In this document: in pieces, positions 8,176 to 16,169 of the stretch
Layout of the letters: every line of letters begins with the position of its first letter
Position numbering within the stretch: position 1 is the first letter of the stretch
Assembly (NCBI GenBank): GCA_024638305.1
Contig: JAHEKN010000018.1
Coordinates: forward strand, 1 to 35,100
DNA from: Gemmatimonadota bacterium
GTDB lineage: Bacteria; Gemmatimonadota; Gemmatimonadetes; Longimicrobiales; Gaopeijiaceae
DNA length: 35,100 bases
Reading direction: 5' to 3'
Program-made: the position numbers and the translations under genes
The notes under the pieces: generated by a model
Database searches by the model: none
What the model saw: only the letters and a program-made list of their open reading frames with translations
Told to the model about the DNA's origin: nothing

Positions 8176-9815
8176 TGAAGCCGCGCCGTAGCACGTTCTT
8201 GCCCGGCATCGTGTTGGTGCTGTCGGTTCTCGCGAGCGGCTGGTTTCTGCAGCGCGGCGTGGCTGCGGAGGCGGGGGCGACGGCCGAGTCCCAGGTGTTC
8301 GACCAGGTCGTCTCGCTCGTGCGGTCCACATTCGTGGATCCTGTGAACGACGACGACCTCTACGAGTCCGCCATCAAGGGCATCCTGGAGGACCTGAACG
8401 ACCCCAACACCGCCTTCATGCATGCCCCCGAGGCGGACAACCTCTCCATCCGCACCGAGGGCGAGTACGGCGGCGTTGGCCTCGAGATCGTGGATCGCAA
8501 CGGCTACGTCACGGTGGTGACGGCGATGCCGGGCACGCCCGGCACGCGGGCGGGAATCCGGGCGGGCGACCGGATCGTCGAGGTCGATGGTGAGTCGATC
8601 GTGGATCGGGGATCCGAGTATGCGGTCAGCCTCCTGCGTGGCGCGCCCGGGACCGCAGTGAACGTCGCGGTCGAGCGCAACGGAGTGGACGGCACGATCC
8701 CGTTCGAAATCAGTCGCGCGATAATCGTCGTGCATTCCGTCCCGTTCGCGATCGCGCTGAAGCCCGGGGTCGGGTATGTCCCGCTCCATCTCTTCAGTGA
8801 GACCTCGCCGGCCGAGGTGCGGGAGGCACTCGCCAGCCTGGGCGGCAGCGGACTCGAGGGTGTGATCCTGGACCTGCGGGGCAACCCCGGCGGCGTGCTC
8901 GAAGGCGGGATCGAAGTGGCCGACTTGTTCCTCGAGGCCGGAGATCTCGTTGTCGAGACGCGCGGCCGTGCTCCCGGCCAGAGTGCGTCGTACTCGGCCA
9001 GCGATCCCGATTCCTATCCCGACCTCGAGCTGGTCGTGCTGGTGGACGAGCGGTCCGCGAGCGCGTCCGAGATCGTGGCCGGAGCTCTTCAGGACCACGA
9101 TCGGGCCCTCGTGCTGGGCGCCCGCACCTGGGGCAAGGGGTCGGTGCAGTCCATCTTCCGCCTCAGCGGCGGCAACGTGCTGAAGCTCACGACCGCCCGG
9201 TGGTTCACGGCATCCGGGCGCTCCATCCAGAAGCCGCGGGACGAGCAGCTCTCGACGCTCGACGATGGGATCCCGACGGTGTCGGGGGCACTCACGACCG
9301 TGCCCGACGACACCGAGCGTCCCGTCTACACATCGATGGGCGGCCGCACACTCATCGGGGGCGGGGGGATCACGCCCGACGTGGTGGTGCCTCTGGACAC
9401 GCTCACGACCGACGAGCAGGTCGCCGTGCGCAAGCTCTTTCGCGAAGCGGGGGCGCTGAGCGCGGCGCTATTCGACTTCGCCGTCGAGTACGTGAGCCTG
9501 CGGCCGGATCTCTCGCCCGACTTCGACGTGGGCTCCGAGATGCTCGACCGCTTCTACGGCTACCTGACCGGGGAAGCCGGGCTGACGGTGGACCGGGCCA
9601 CGTTCGATGCCGTGCGCCGGTACCTGGTCTACCAGCTCGAGGCCGAGATCGCCCTGCGGGCGTTCGGCGATGAGGGCCAATTCCACCGGCTCCGCTCGTA
9701 CGACCCGGTGCTGACCAAGGCAGTCGAGGTGCTCGAGCGGGCCGACGGGCCGGCTGATCTGGTTCGGGCGGGCGCGCTCGAGCCGGAAGCCGTGCAGGTC
9801 GGCGGGGGCGGCTGA
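8175..9815 (+). CDS. S41-family C-terminal processing peptidase (CtpA/Prc-like)
   Basis: A 546-residue envelope protease. A basic N-terminus and one hydrophobic helix (~9-31) form a signal peptide or anchor. A PDZ domain (~92-180, carboxylate-binding loop near EYGGVGLEI) precedes the S41 domain (~190-415). The Ser-Lys dyad is visible: S296 in DERSASASEIV and K321 in RTWGKGSVQS, with the 25-residue spacing found in this family. A helical C-terminal extension (~420-546) is typical of longer CtpA proteins. Such proteases trim the C-termini of periplasmic proteins. Its ATG shares the last A of the tmk stop (TGATG) and is preceded by GAGGAG at 8162-8167. Substrate unknown. Confidence 0.93.
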   Translation: MKPRRSTFLPGIVLVLSVLASGWFLQRGVAAEAGATAESQVFDQVVSLVRSTFVDPVNDDDLYESAIKGILEDLNDPNTAFMHAPEADNLSIRTEGEYGGVGLEIVDRNGYVTVVTAMPGTPGTRAGIRAGDRIVEVDGESIVDRGSEYAVSLLRGAPGTAVNVAVERNGVDGTIPFEISRAIIVVHSVPFAIALKPGVGYVPLHLFSETSPAEVREALASLGGSGLEGVILDLRGNPGGVLEGGIEVADLFLEAGDLVVETRGRAPGQSASYSASDPDSYPDLELVVLVDERSASASEIVAGALQDHDRALVLGARTWGKGSVQSIFRLSGGNVLKLTTARWFTASGRSIQKPRDEQLSTLDDGIPTVSGALTTVPDDTERPVYTSMGGRTLIGGGGITPDVVVPLDTLTTDEQVAVRKLFREAGALSAALFDFAVEYVSLRPDLSPDFDVGSEMLDRFYGYLTGEAGLTVDRATFDAVRRYLVYQLEAEIALRAFGDEGQFHRLRSYDPVLTKAVEVLERADGPADLVRAGALEPEAVQVGGGG

Positions 9816-9853
9816 GCCGGCCGAGCCGGCCCAGGTCCGGGCACGCCGGCGGA

Positions 9854-9880
9854 GGGCCTCGTCCGAGCATGGCGAGGCCC
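9854..9880 (+). terminator. Hairpin after the S41 protease gene, overlapping the asparaginase start
   Basis: GGGCCTCG (9854-9861) pairs perfectly with CGAGGCCC (9873-9880) around an 11-base loop. There is no T run. The first possible ATG of the asparaginase gene (9869) lies in the loop, so this may be a terminator, a translation-controlling structure, or chance in GC-rich DNA. Confidence 0.35.
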
Positions 9881-10897
9881 CGCCCGCATCGCGATCGTGT
9901 AGACGCGGTCCACGCGGTCCACGTGATCCGGGGGGGCGTCGTGGAGTCCGCCCACGCGGTGCACGCCGCTATCGTCGATGCGGAGGGCAGACGTGTGGCG
10001 AGCCTGGGCGACCCCGAGCGCGTGACGTTCTTCCGATCGTCGGCCAAGCCATTCCAATGCCTTCCGCTCCTGGAGGACGGCGTGGCCGACGCGCGCGGGA
10101 TGACCGCACGGGAGATTGCGGTCTGCTGTGCATCGCACAACGGCGAGCCCGGGCACGTCGACTTGGTCCGGCGGATCCTGGAGCGGGCAGGACTCGGGGA
10201 AGACGCCCTCCTCTGCGGGCCGCATCCTCCCCTCGATGAGGGCGCCGCCCGAGCGATGGTGGCCGCCGGGGACCCGCCCCGTCCCATCCACAACAACTGT
10301 TCCGGCAAGCACGCAGGCATGCTTCTACTGGCGGTCGAGAAGGGATGGGACACCCGCGAGTACGTCGCGGCCCAGCACCCCGTGCAGCGCCGGATGCACG
10401 CCGAGGTGGCCCGGTGGACGGACCTGCCGGCGTCCCAGGTGGGAACGGGGGTGGACGGGTGTGGCGTGGTCTGCTTCGCCGTACCGGTAGAGGCGATGGC
10501 GCGCGCGTACGCCGGGTTCACACACGCAGCCCACTCGGGAGCGGCGGCGGCTGAGGTGGTGGCTGCCATGACCGGGCATCCCTGGGAGGTGGCGGGCACC
10601 GGCCGGCTCTGCACCGACCTGATGAGCGTAGCCCCTGGCGACGTCCTGGCGAAGCTCGGGGCCGAGGGCGTGTATGGCGCCGCCTGGCTCAGCCGGGGAT
10701 GGGGGATCGGACTCAAGATCGAAGACGGGAGTCGCCGTGCGCTCGAGGTGGCGCTGCTCGAGCTGCTGGGCCAGCTCGGCGCGCTCGACGAGACCGCTCT
10801 CGCCGCCCTCGATCGTTACGGCCATCCACCCGTCCGCAACACGCGCGGCGACGTGGTGGGCTCCATCCAGCCCGCGTTCGAGCTCGAGTGGTGCTGA
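9869..10897 (+). CDS. Asparaginase II (class 3, Rhizobium etli ReAV type)
   Basis: Hydrolyses L-asparagine to aspartate and ammonia. The 342-residue protein matches the zinc-containing ReAII/ReAV family, unrelated to E. coli AnsA/AnsB. From recalled ReAV numbering, its catalytic and metal residues all appear at a constant offset of nine: the Ser-x-x-Lys pair at S57/K60 (RSSAKPFQ), the second serine at S89 (CASHNGE), and the zinc ligands C144 and K147 (NNCSGKH) and C198 (VDGCGV). K261 is a candidate for the second catalytic lysine. The ATG at 9869 sits in a hairpin loop with a poor ribosome binding site. GTG 9923 would give the normal family N-terminus (VIRGGVVES). The CMD-like gene overlaps its stop by seven bases. 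Confidence 0.9.
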   Translation: MARPRPHRDRVDAVHAVHVIRGGVVESAHAVHAAIVDAEGRRVASLGDPERVTFFRSSAKPFQCLPLLEDGVADARGMTAREIAVCCASHNGEPGHVDLVRRILERAGLGEDALLCGPHPPLDEGAARAMVAAGDPPRPIHNNCSGKHAGMLLLAVEKGWDTREYVAAQHPVQRRMHAEVARWTDLPASQVGTGVDGCGVVCFAVPVEAMARAYAGFTHAAHSGAAAAEVVAAMTGHPWEVAGTGRLCTDLMSVAPGDVLAKLGAEGVYGAAWLSRGWGIGLKIEDGSRRALEVALLELLGQLGALDETALAALDRYGHPPVRNTRGDVVGSIQPAFELEWC

Positions 10898-11529
10898 CGC
10901 CCCGGCTGCGCGTTCTCGTGACTGCGTCCGTACATCTCGGGGCTGGGCACGAGGTCGGCCTTCGTGGGGCGTTCGCGGACGCGCTGCAAGAGGATTTGGG
11001 GCCCGAGATGGAGGAAGTGCTCCTCCAGGGCCATCTCCTCCTCGGTTACCCGCGGGCCCTCGGCGCCATGGCCACCTGGCGGGCTCTGTCGGGCGCGCAC
11101 AGCGCGCCGCCGAGCGTCAACGACCTCGACCTCTGGGCCGAGCGCGGGGCCCGGGTGTGCCGAGACGTGTATGGAAGCGCCTACGAGAAGCTTCGGAAGC
11201 AGATTCGGGAGATTCATCCGGAGTTGGAGCGGTGGATGGTCGCCGAGTACGGAAAGGTGTTGGCTCGGCCGGGGCTCGCGTTGGTTGAGCGGGAGCTCAC
11301 GATCGCGGCCACCCTGATCGGCCTCGGCGCTCCGGAGCAGCTGTTCTCGCACCTGCGGGGCGCCCTCAACGTGGGAGCGCCCGCGACGGTGGTGGACGCT
11401 ACGGTCGAGCATGCCGGCGCGCTGGTGGACGACGAGCGCTCGGAGACGGCCCGGTCCGTCTGGGGGCAGGTGCGGGCCCGGACCGGTGCGTCGGTGCTCG
11501 AGCGCGAGCCGAGCGAGGGCGACCACTGA
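10891..11529 (+). CDS. Tandem carboxymuconolactone-decarboxylase-like (AhpD-fold) protein
   Basis: A 212-residue protein with two CMD-like halves. The second (~95-190) is clear: a helical lead-in HPELERWMVAEYGKVLARPG, then ERELTIAATLIGLGAPEQL, then SHLRGALNVGAPATVVDATVEHA. The first (~5-75) is a weaker repeat: RVLVTASVHLGAG, then LRGAFADALQEDLGPEMEEVL, then GYPRALGAMATWRAL. The CxxC pair that gives AhpD its peroxidase activity is absent from both, so a redox role is unlikely; a lactone-type activity or a binding role is open. GTG 10891 overlaps the asparaginase stop by seven bases. The obgE ATG uses the last base of its own stop, so the gene sits inside a tightly coupled operon. The frame is open upstream, but that part is a shadow of the asparaginase gene. 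Confidence 0.8.
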   Translation: MLTPRLRVLVTASVHLGAGHEVGLRGAFADALQEDLGPEMEEVLLQGHLLLGYPRALGAMATWRALSGAHSAPPSVNDLDLWAERGARVCRDVYGSAYEKLRKQIREIHPELERWMVAEYGKVLARPGLALVERELTIAATLIGLGAPEQLFSHLRGALNVGAPATVVDATVEHAGALVDDERSETARSVWGQVRARTGASVLEREPSEGDH

Positions 11530-12542
11530 TGTTCATCGACCAGGCCACCATCCAGGTCTACGCGGGCTCAGGCGGCGCCGGAGCGGAGGCTTTCCGCCGA
11601 GAATCAGGTGTCCCCCGGGGCGGACCCTCCGGGGGCGACGGCGGAAAAGGAGGGGACGTCGTCCTCGTGGTGGACCCCAATGCGGCCACGCTGCTGGATC
11701 TGACGTACCGTCAGCATTACCGCGCGGAGCGCGGGCAACACGGAGAAGGCAGCAACCGCACCGGCCGCTCCGGGAAGGACCTCGAGATTCCGGTTCCGGC
11801 CGGCACGGTGGCCCGCGACGCCGAGACCGGGGAGCTCCTCGGGGAGCTGGTCGGGCCCGACGATCGTCTGTTGGTGGCGAAAGGGGGGCGCGGCGGCCGT
11901 GGGAACGCGCGCTTCGCGACCGCGACCCGACAGGCGCCGCGACACTGGGAGTCGGGCGAGGAGGGTCAGGAACGACGCATCTCGCTCGAGCTCAAGCTGA
12001 TCGCGGACGTTGGCCTCGTGGGGGAGCCCAACGCGGGGAAGTCCACGTTTCTCTCCGTGGTGTCCGCCGCGCGTCCCAAGGTTGCCGAGTACCCGTTTAC
12101 GACACTCCAGCCCGCCCTGGGTGTCGTGTCCCTCTCCGGCCAGCGGTCGTACGTAATCGCGGACATCCCCGGCATCATCGAGGGCGCGCACGAGGGGAAG
12201 GGGTTGGGACTCCAGTTCCTCCGCCACGTCGAGCGGACGCGGACGCTGGTCTTCATGGTGCCCGTGGACGGCCTCGATCCCGCCGCCGAGTACGCTCGGC
12301 TGCGAGCGGAGCTGGTGGCCCACTCGAGCGAGCTCGCCGCCCGGCCCCACTGTCTCGTCCTGACCAAGGCCGATCTTCTGGGCGGCGAGAGCCCGCCCGT
12401 CGTGCCGGCGCCGGAGGCCTGGGCCACGCTGCTGGTATCCTCCGTGTCCCGCCAGGGCATCCCCGAGCTGTTGGAGGCCCTCTGGGCCAGGAGCCGGGCG
12501 GCTGCCGAGGAGGACCCGGAGCCCGACGTCTGGACCCCGTGA
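11529..12542 (+). CDS. obgE: GTPase Obg
   Basis: A ribosome-associated GTPase involved in late 50S assembly and stress signalling. The 337-residue protein starts with the glycine-rich Obg domain (MFIDQATIQVYAGSGGAGAEAF and further Gly repeats up to ~155). The G domain has G1 GEPNAGKST (165-173), a switch region ending in YPFTTL, G3 DIPG (212-215) and G4 TKAD (279-282, the T variant of NKxD). A short acidic tail ends the protein and there is no OCT domain. The ribosomal protein genes rplU and rpmA, which often precede obg, are not here; the CMD-like gene is. The ATG overlaps the previous stop by one base, and dprA starts within its own stop. Confidence 0.97.
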   Translation: MFIDQATIQVYAGSGGAGAEAFRRESGVPRGGPSGGDGGKGGDVVLVVDPNAATLLDLTYRQHYRAERGQHGEGSNRTGRSGKDLEIPVPAGTVARDAETGELLGELVGPDDRLLVAKGGRGGRGNARFATATRQAPRHWESGEEGQERRISLELKLIADVGLVGEPNAGKSTFLSVVSAARPKVAEYPFTTLQPALGVVSLSGQRSYVIADIPGIIEGAHEGKGLGLQFLRHVERTRTLVFMVPVDGLDPAAEYARLRAELVAHSSELAARPHCLVLTKADLLGGESPPVVPAPEAWATLLVSSVSRQGIPELLEALWARSRAAAEEDPEPDVWTP

Positions 12543-13726
12543 GCCCCGCGCGCGGCACTGCGGGGACGGAGCTGGAGTCGATGCTCGTGTTACGGTCGGC
12601 CTGGGGTCTCGGCGATCGCGGGCTCCGCCGCGTCGTCGACGGGCTCGGGTCCGCGGGCCGCGGCGTACGGAATCCCGGCGCGATGCGCGGGCTGCTCCCG
12701 CCCAGGGCACAGCGCCCGGTCCGCCCTTTGGCGGAGGCGCGCCGCGATGCCCTCGCGACGCTGGCGCGGACGGCGGAGGCGGGCCTGCGCGCCGTGTCGT
12801 ACGGGGCGACCGGCTACCCGGAGCGACTCCGCGCCCTTTCGGATCCCCCCGCGATTCTCTGGACTCGCGGAGACGCCGCTCTCCTCGACCTCCCGGCCGT
12901 GGCCGTGGTGGGAGCCCGTCGGGCGACCGAATCCGGGCGTCGCGTGGCGCACGAGATCGGTGCCGGCATCGCCCAGGCGGGGTTCGTCGTGGTGAGCGGA
13001 CTCGCGCTGGGCGTCGACGGCGCGGCCCACCAGGGGGCCCTCGACTCCTGCGGCCTCACGCTGGCCGTGCTCGGGTCGGGTGCGGACCGGCCCACGCCGC
13101 GCAGGCATGCGCGACTCGCGAGCCGAATCTCCGAGGCGGGCCTCGTCGTGTCCGAGTTCGATCCCGGCACCGACGCCGCGCCCTTTCACTTTCCGCGGCG
13201 GAACCGGGTCATCGCGGCCCTCGGGGCCGCGCTGGTCGTCGTGGAAGCCGCCGCACGCAGTGGCGCGCTCATCACCGTCGACCACGCCCTGGATCTGGGG
13301 CGAACCGTCTTCGCTGTCCCTGGTCCCCTCGACCGGCCCCAGAGTGCCGGCACCAACGCCCTGATTCGGGATGGCGCCACGGTCGTGACCTCGATCGCCG
13401 ACCTGGTAGACGATCTCCGACGGGAGCTGCGGCCGGAGCTCCGGGCCGCTTCCCGGCCGCGGTCCGGCATCGCAACCGATGTGCACGATCCCGCGGCGTC
13501 CCCGGCACCCCATTCGGGCGATGCGGCAGCAGAGTTGAACGACGTCGGCGACCGACGGTCCTGGAGCAGACTGCACGCCCTCCTCACGGAAGGTCCCCTG
13601 GATCTGGACGAGCTGGTGCGTCGGTCGGGGCTGCCGACCCCGACGGTGGCGGCGGCTCTCCTGGAGCTGGAGGTCTCGGGCCACGTGCGCGCCGAGGGTG
13701 CGCGCTACCGCTGCGTCCGGCCGTGA
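12539..13726 (+). CDS. dprA: DNA processing protein DprA (Smf)
   Basis: Loads RecA onto incoming single-stranded DNA during natural transformation. At 395 residues it has a short N-terminal helical region, the Rossmann-like DprA core and a C-terminal winged-helix domain. Core motifs are VVGARRATESG (123-133), SGLALGVDGAAHQGAL (153-168), and FPRRNRVIAALG (218-229) in the DNA-binding pocket. The C-terminal part (~330-395: LLTEGPLDLDELVRRSGLP, then LLELEVSGHVRAEGARYR) is a typical DprA winged helix, preceded by a low-complexity linker. The GTG start overlaps the obgE stop (GTGA). Frame-open sequence further upstream is obgE shadow. Presence of DprA suggests, but does not prove, competence. Confidence 0.95.
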   Translation: MSPARGTAGTELESMLVLRSAWGLGDRGLRRVVDGLGSAGRGVRNPGAMRGLLPPRAQRPVRPLAEARRDALATLARTAEAGLRAVSYGATGYPERLRALSDPPAILWTRGDAALLDLPAVAVVGARRATESGRRVAHEIGAGIAQAGFVVVSGLALGVDGAAHQGALDSCGLTLAVLGSGADRPTPRRHARLASRISEAGLVVSEFDPGTDAAPFHFPRRNRVIAALGAALVVVEAAARSGALITVDHALDLGRTVFAVPGPLDRPQSAGTNALIRDGATVVTSIADLVDDLRRELRPELRAASRPRSGIATDVHDPAASPAPHSGDAAAELNDVGDRRSWSRLHALLTEGPLDLDELVRRSGLPTPTVAAALLELEVSGHVRAEGARYRCVRP

Positions 13727-14943
13727 GCAGACCGGTCATGGCCGATACCGAGTTCCGCTCCGTCTACGTACACGTGCCGTTCTGCGCCCGGCGCTGCCCC
13801 TACTGCGACTTCGCCATCGAGGTCCGCCGGCGACCCTCCCTCGAAGATTGGACCCGGGCCGTCGCCGCCGAATGGCGCCAGCACCTCGAGGATCCGCGCG
13901 TCCAGGTGGCCGAGCCGCTGGATTCGCTCTACGTGGGCGGGGGCACGCCCTCCACCCTGGGACCCGAGCTCGCTTCCGCGATCGGCCGCTGGCTCGGACC
14001 CACCCGGCTTCCCGGAGCGGGAGGCGAGTGGACCGTGGAGGTCAACCCGGAAAGCTTCGATCGGGAAACGGCGCAGGCCTGGCGCTCGGCTGGCGTGACG
14101 CGCGTGTCCATTGGCGTCCAGAGCTTCCACGAGCCGGCGCTGCGCTGGATGGCACGACTTCACGGGCCGGAGGGGGCCAGCCGCGCCGTCGAGATCGCCG
14201 ACGCGGCCGGTTTCGATCACGTGTCGGTCGATCTCATCTTTGGCCTCCCGGCACATCTGGGGCGATCCTGGACCTCGGATCTCGATCGCACCATCGGGCT
14301 CGGTGTGCCCCACGTGAGCCTCTACGGCCTCACGGTCGAAGACGAGACGCCGCTCGCACGGGCGATCGCTGCTGGGCGTGAGCCCGGTACGGACGAGGCC
14401 ACCTACGAGGCAGAGTATCTGGAGGCGGCCGAACGCCTCACGGCCGCCGGGTACGAGCACTACGAAGTGTCCAGCTTCGCCCGCCCCGGGCACCGCGCCC
14501 TGCACAACCCCGTCTACTGGTCCCGCCGCCCCTATCTCGGCGTCGGGAACGGCGCGCACAGCTACGCGCCTCCGCGCCGGTGGTGGAACGTCAGGGACTG
14601 GGGATCCTACAGGGGCCTCGTTCTGTCAGGGCGCTCCCCGGTCGAGGACACGGAGATCGTGACGGGCGAGGCGTCGGCGCTCGAGCGGATCTGGCTCGCG
14701 CTCCGGACCGCCGAAGGGTTGGATCCCGGAGCGATCACGGGTGGCCCCCCGGGGAGCGAGGCCGCTCAACTTCTGATCGGGGACTGGGTGGAACGCGGTT
14801 GGGCCCGTCGGGCCCACGCGGGGCGGGGTCCGATTCGCCTGACGCCCCACGGCTGGTTGCTGCTCGACCATCTCGCCACGGAGCTCGCGGACCGGGTGGG
14901 TGCGCCCCCGGAGGGACTGGAGGACGACCGGTCGCCACCGTGA
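13723..14943 (+). CDS. hemW: HemW-type radical SAM protein (heme chaperone)
   Basis: A radical SAM protein related to coproporphyrinogen III dehydrogenase. The cluster motif is C21-x3-C25-x2-C28-D-F (PFCARRCPYCDF). The phenylalanine after CD, in place of the fourth cysteine of HemN, places it with HemW, which binds and transfers heme rather than making it. The SAM-binding GGGTPSTL follows at ~94-101, along with VEVNPES and VSIGVQSF, which are family hallmarks. The 406-residue length is normal and includes the C-terminal HemN domain. The GTG start lies in the GTGA overlap with dprA. ATG at codon 6 is an alternative start. HemW is often misannotated as an oxygen-independent coproporphyrinogen oxidase. 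Confidence 0.93.
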   Translation: MSRPVMADTEFRSVYVHVPFCARRCPYCDFAIEVRRRPSLEDWTRAVAAEWRQHLEDPRVQVAEPLDSLYVGGGTPSTLGPELASAIGRWLGPTRLPGAGGEWTVEVNPESFDRETAQAWRSAGVTRVSIGVQSFHEPALRWMARLHGPEGASRAVEIADAAGFDHVSVDLIFGLPAHLGRSWTSDLDRTIGLGVPHVSLYGLTVEDETPLARAIAAGREPGTDEATYEAEYLEAAERLTAAGYEHYEVSSFARPGHRALHNPVYWSRRPYLGVGNGAHSYAPPRRWWNVRDWGSYRGLVLSGRSPVEDTEIVTGEASALERIWLALRTAEGLDPGAITGGPPGSEAAQLLIGDWVERGWARRAHAGRGPIRLTPHGWLLLDHLATELADRVGAPPEGLEDDRSPP

Positions 14944-14984
14944 CGCGCGGCCCACGAAGGACGTCGACCCGTCGGGGCGCCGGG

Positions 14985-15014
14985 TTGACTCGCTCTGGAG
15001 CGGTGGACGAAACT
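14985..15014 (+). promoter_or_regulatory. Weak candidate promoter for hrcA
   Basis: TTGACT (14985-14990) is a good -35 match. 18 bp downstream lies GAAACT (15009-15014), a poor -10. This falls in the 77-bp gap between hemW and hrcA. No CIRCE inverted repeat is present. Confidence 0.25.
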
Positions 15015-15020
15015 TGGAGC

Positions 15021-16085
15021 ATGTCGGGGAAGCCCGAACCGGTTCCGGTTCCCGAGCTCAGCGAGCGCGAAGTCAGCGTGCTGGATGCCGTCGTGCGCAC
15101 GTACGTGAGCACGGCGGAGCCCGCCGGCAGCCGCACGGTGGCTCGTGGGTTCGGGCTGGGCGTGTCGGCCGCCACCATCCGCAACACGATGGCCGACCTG
15201 GAGGACAAGGGCTACCTGTTCCACCCGCACACCTCCGCGGGCCGGGTTCCCACCGACCAGGCTTATCGGTACTTCGTGGACCGGATCATGGCCCCCGCGG
15301 CGCTGTCCCGACAGGAGCGTGGGCAGCTCCAGAAGGCCATCGACTCCGGTTCGGCTGTCGAGCACCTGGTACGACAGGCCGCCCGAGCCCTGGGGCTGCT
15401 GACCCATGAGCTGGGGCTGGCCATGGCGCCGCAGCTCGACACCGCGGTGCTGGAGAAGATCGAGCTGGTGCACGCGTCGGCGAGCACGGTGCTCATGGTG
15501 GCGACGATCCGGAGCGGACTGGTGCGCACCGTTTACGTGGACCTCCGTTCCGCGGTGCCCCCTGACACGCTCGTCACCCTGACGATGATCCTCAACGAGC
15601 GGCTGGGCGGACTCACCCTCCGTGAGATTCGGGACACCCTGCCCGATCGCCTGCGCGACTCCGCCGGTGGGGACGCAGCGGCCGAGGAGCTCCTCAACAT
15701 CTTCGTGCAGTCGGGAGCGGACCTGTTCAGCTGGCCGGAGCCCAACCTGGGCGCCGTGCATCTGGGGCAGGCCAGCGTGTTGGCCGAGCAGCCGGAGTTC
15801 GCGTCCGGGGAGGGGCTCAAGAGCCTCATCGAGCTGACCGAGCGCACCGACGAGCTCAAGAAGGTGCTGAGCGACCGCTCCCACCCCGCGGGCCTCCAGA
15901 TCACCATCGGCGGCGAGAACGACTCGCAGATGTTGTCCGACTTCTCGCTCGTCACAGCCGAGTATCGAGTCGGGAACCTCAAGGGCGTCATCGGGGTGAT
16001 CGGCCCCACACGCATGCCGTACGAGAAGGTCATTGCCATCGTCGATTACACCTCGAGCCTCATCAACCGCATCATCGACGGCTAG
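15021..16085 (+). CDS. hrcA: Heat-inducible transcription repressor HrcA
   Basis: A repressor of chaperone genes that binds the CIRCE operator and needs GroEL for activity. The 354-residue protein has the N-terminal winged helix with the conserved segment ATIRNTMADLEDKGYLFHPH and then TSAGRVPTDQAYRYFVD. The GAF-like dimerisation domain follows, ending with the family signature GVIGVIGPTRMPYEKVIAIVDY. ATG 15021 is chosen; an in-frame GTG at 15003 would add six residues, and neither has a well-spaced ribosome binding site. dnaJ follows 84 bp downstream, but grpE and dnaK, the usual partners, are missing from this stretch. No CIRCE-like repeat is visible upstream of hrcA or dnaJ, so the regulated promoters are probably elsewhere. 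Confidence 0.96.
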   Translation: MSGKPEPVPVPELSEREVSVLDAVVRTYVSTAEPAGSRTVARGFGLGVSAATIRNTMADLEDKGYLFHPHTSAGRVPTDQAYRYFVDRIMAPAALSRQERGQLQKAIDSGSAVEHLVRQAARALGLLTHELGLAMAPQLDTAVLEKIELVHASASTVLMVATIRSGLVRTVYVDLRSAVPPDTLVTLTMILNERLGGLTLREIRDTLPDRLRDSAGGDAAAEELLNIFVQSGADLFSWPEPNLGAVHLGQASVLAEQPEFASGEGLKSLIELTERTDELKKVLSDRSHPAGLQITIGGENDSQMLSDFSLVTAEYRVGNLKGVIGVIGPTRMPYEKVIAIVDYTSSLINRIIDG

Positions 16086-16121
16086 CCGTGGCCGAATCTT
16101 GCTAGCACGACCCCTGCGTAC

Positions 16122-16136
16122 CCGGTCCGCGACCGG
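16122..16136 (+). other. Perfect inverted repeat between hrcA and dnaJ
   Basis: CCGGTC (16122-16127), a three-base loop CGC, then GACCGG (16131-16136). It could be a small hairpin, or a site for a regulator, in the 84-bp gap. There is no T run, and it does not match CIRCE. Confidence 0.25.
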
Positions 16137-16169
16137 TGCTGCCACTTCCCACGACCACTGAACGGACGC

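Noticed and set aside
9902..9923. Short direct repeat (CGCGGTCCA twice) near the asparaginase start
   Set aside because: Two adjacent copies of a 9-mer in GC-rich DNA are weak evidence for any element.
16097..16140. Possible CIRCE element before dnaJ (CTAGCACGA ... GGTGCTGCC)
   Set aside because: Only about six of nine bases match in the left arm, the right arm is poor, and the spacing is far from the required nine bases.
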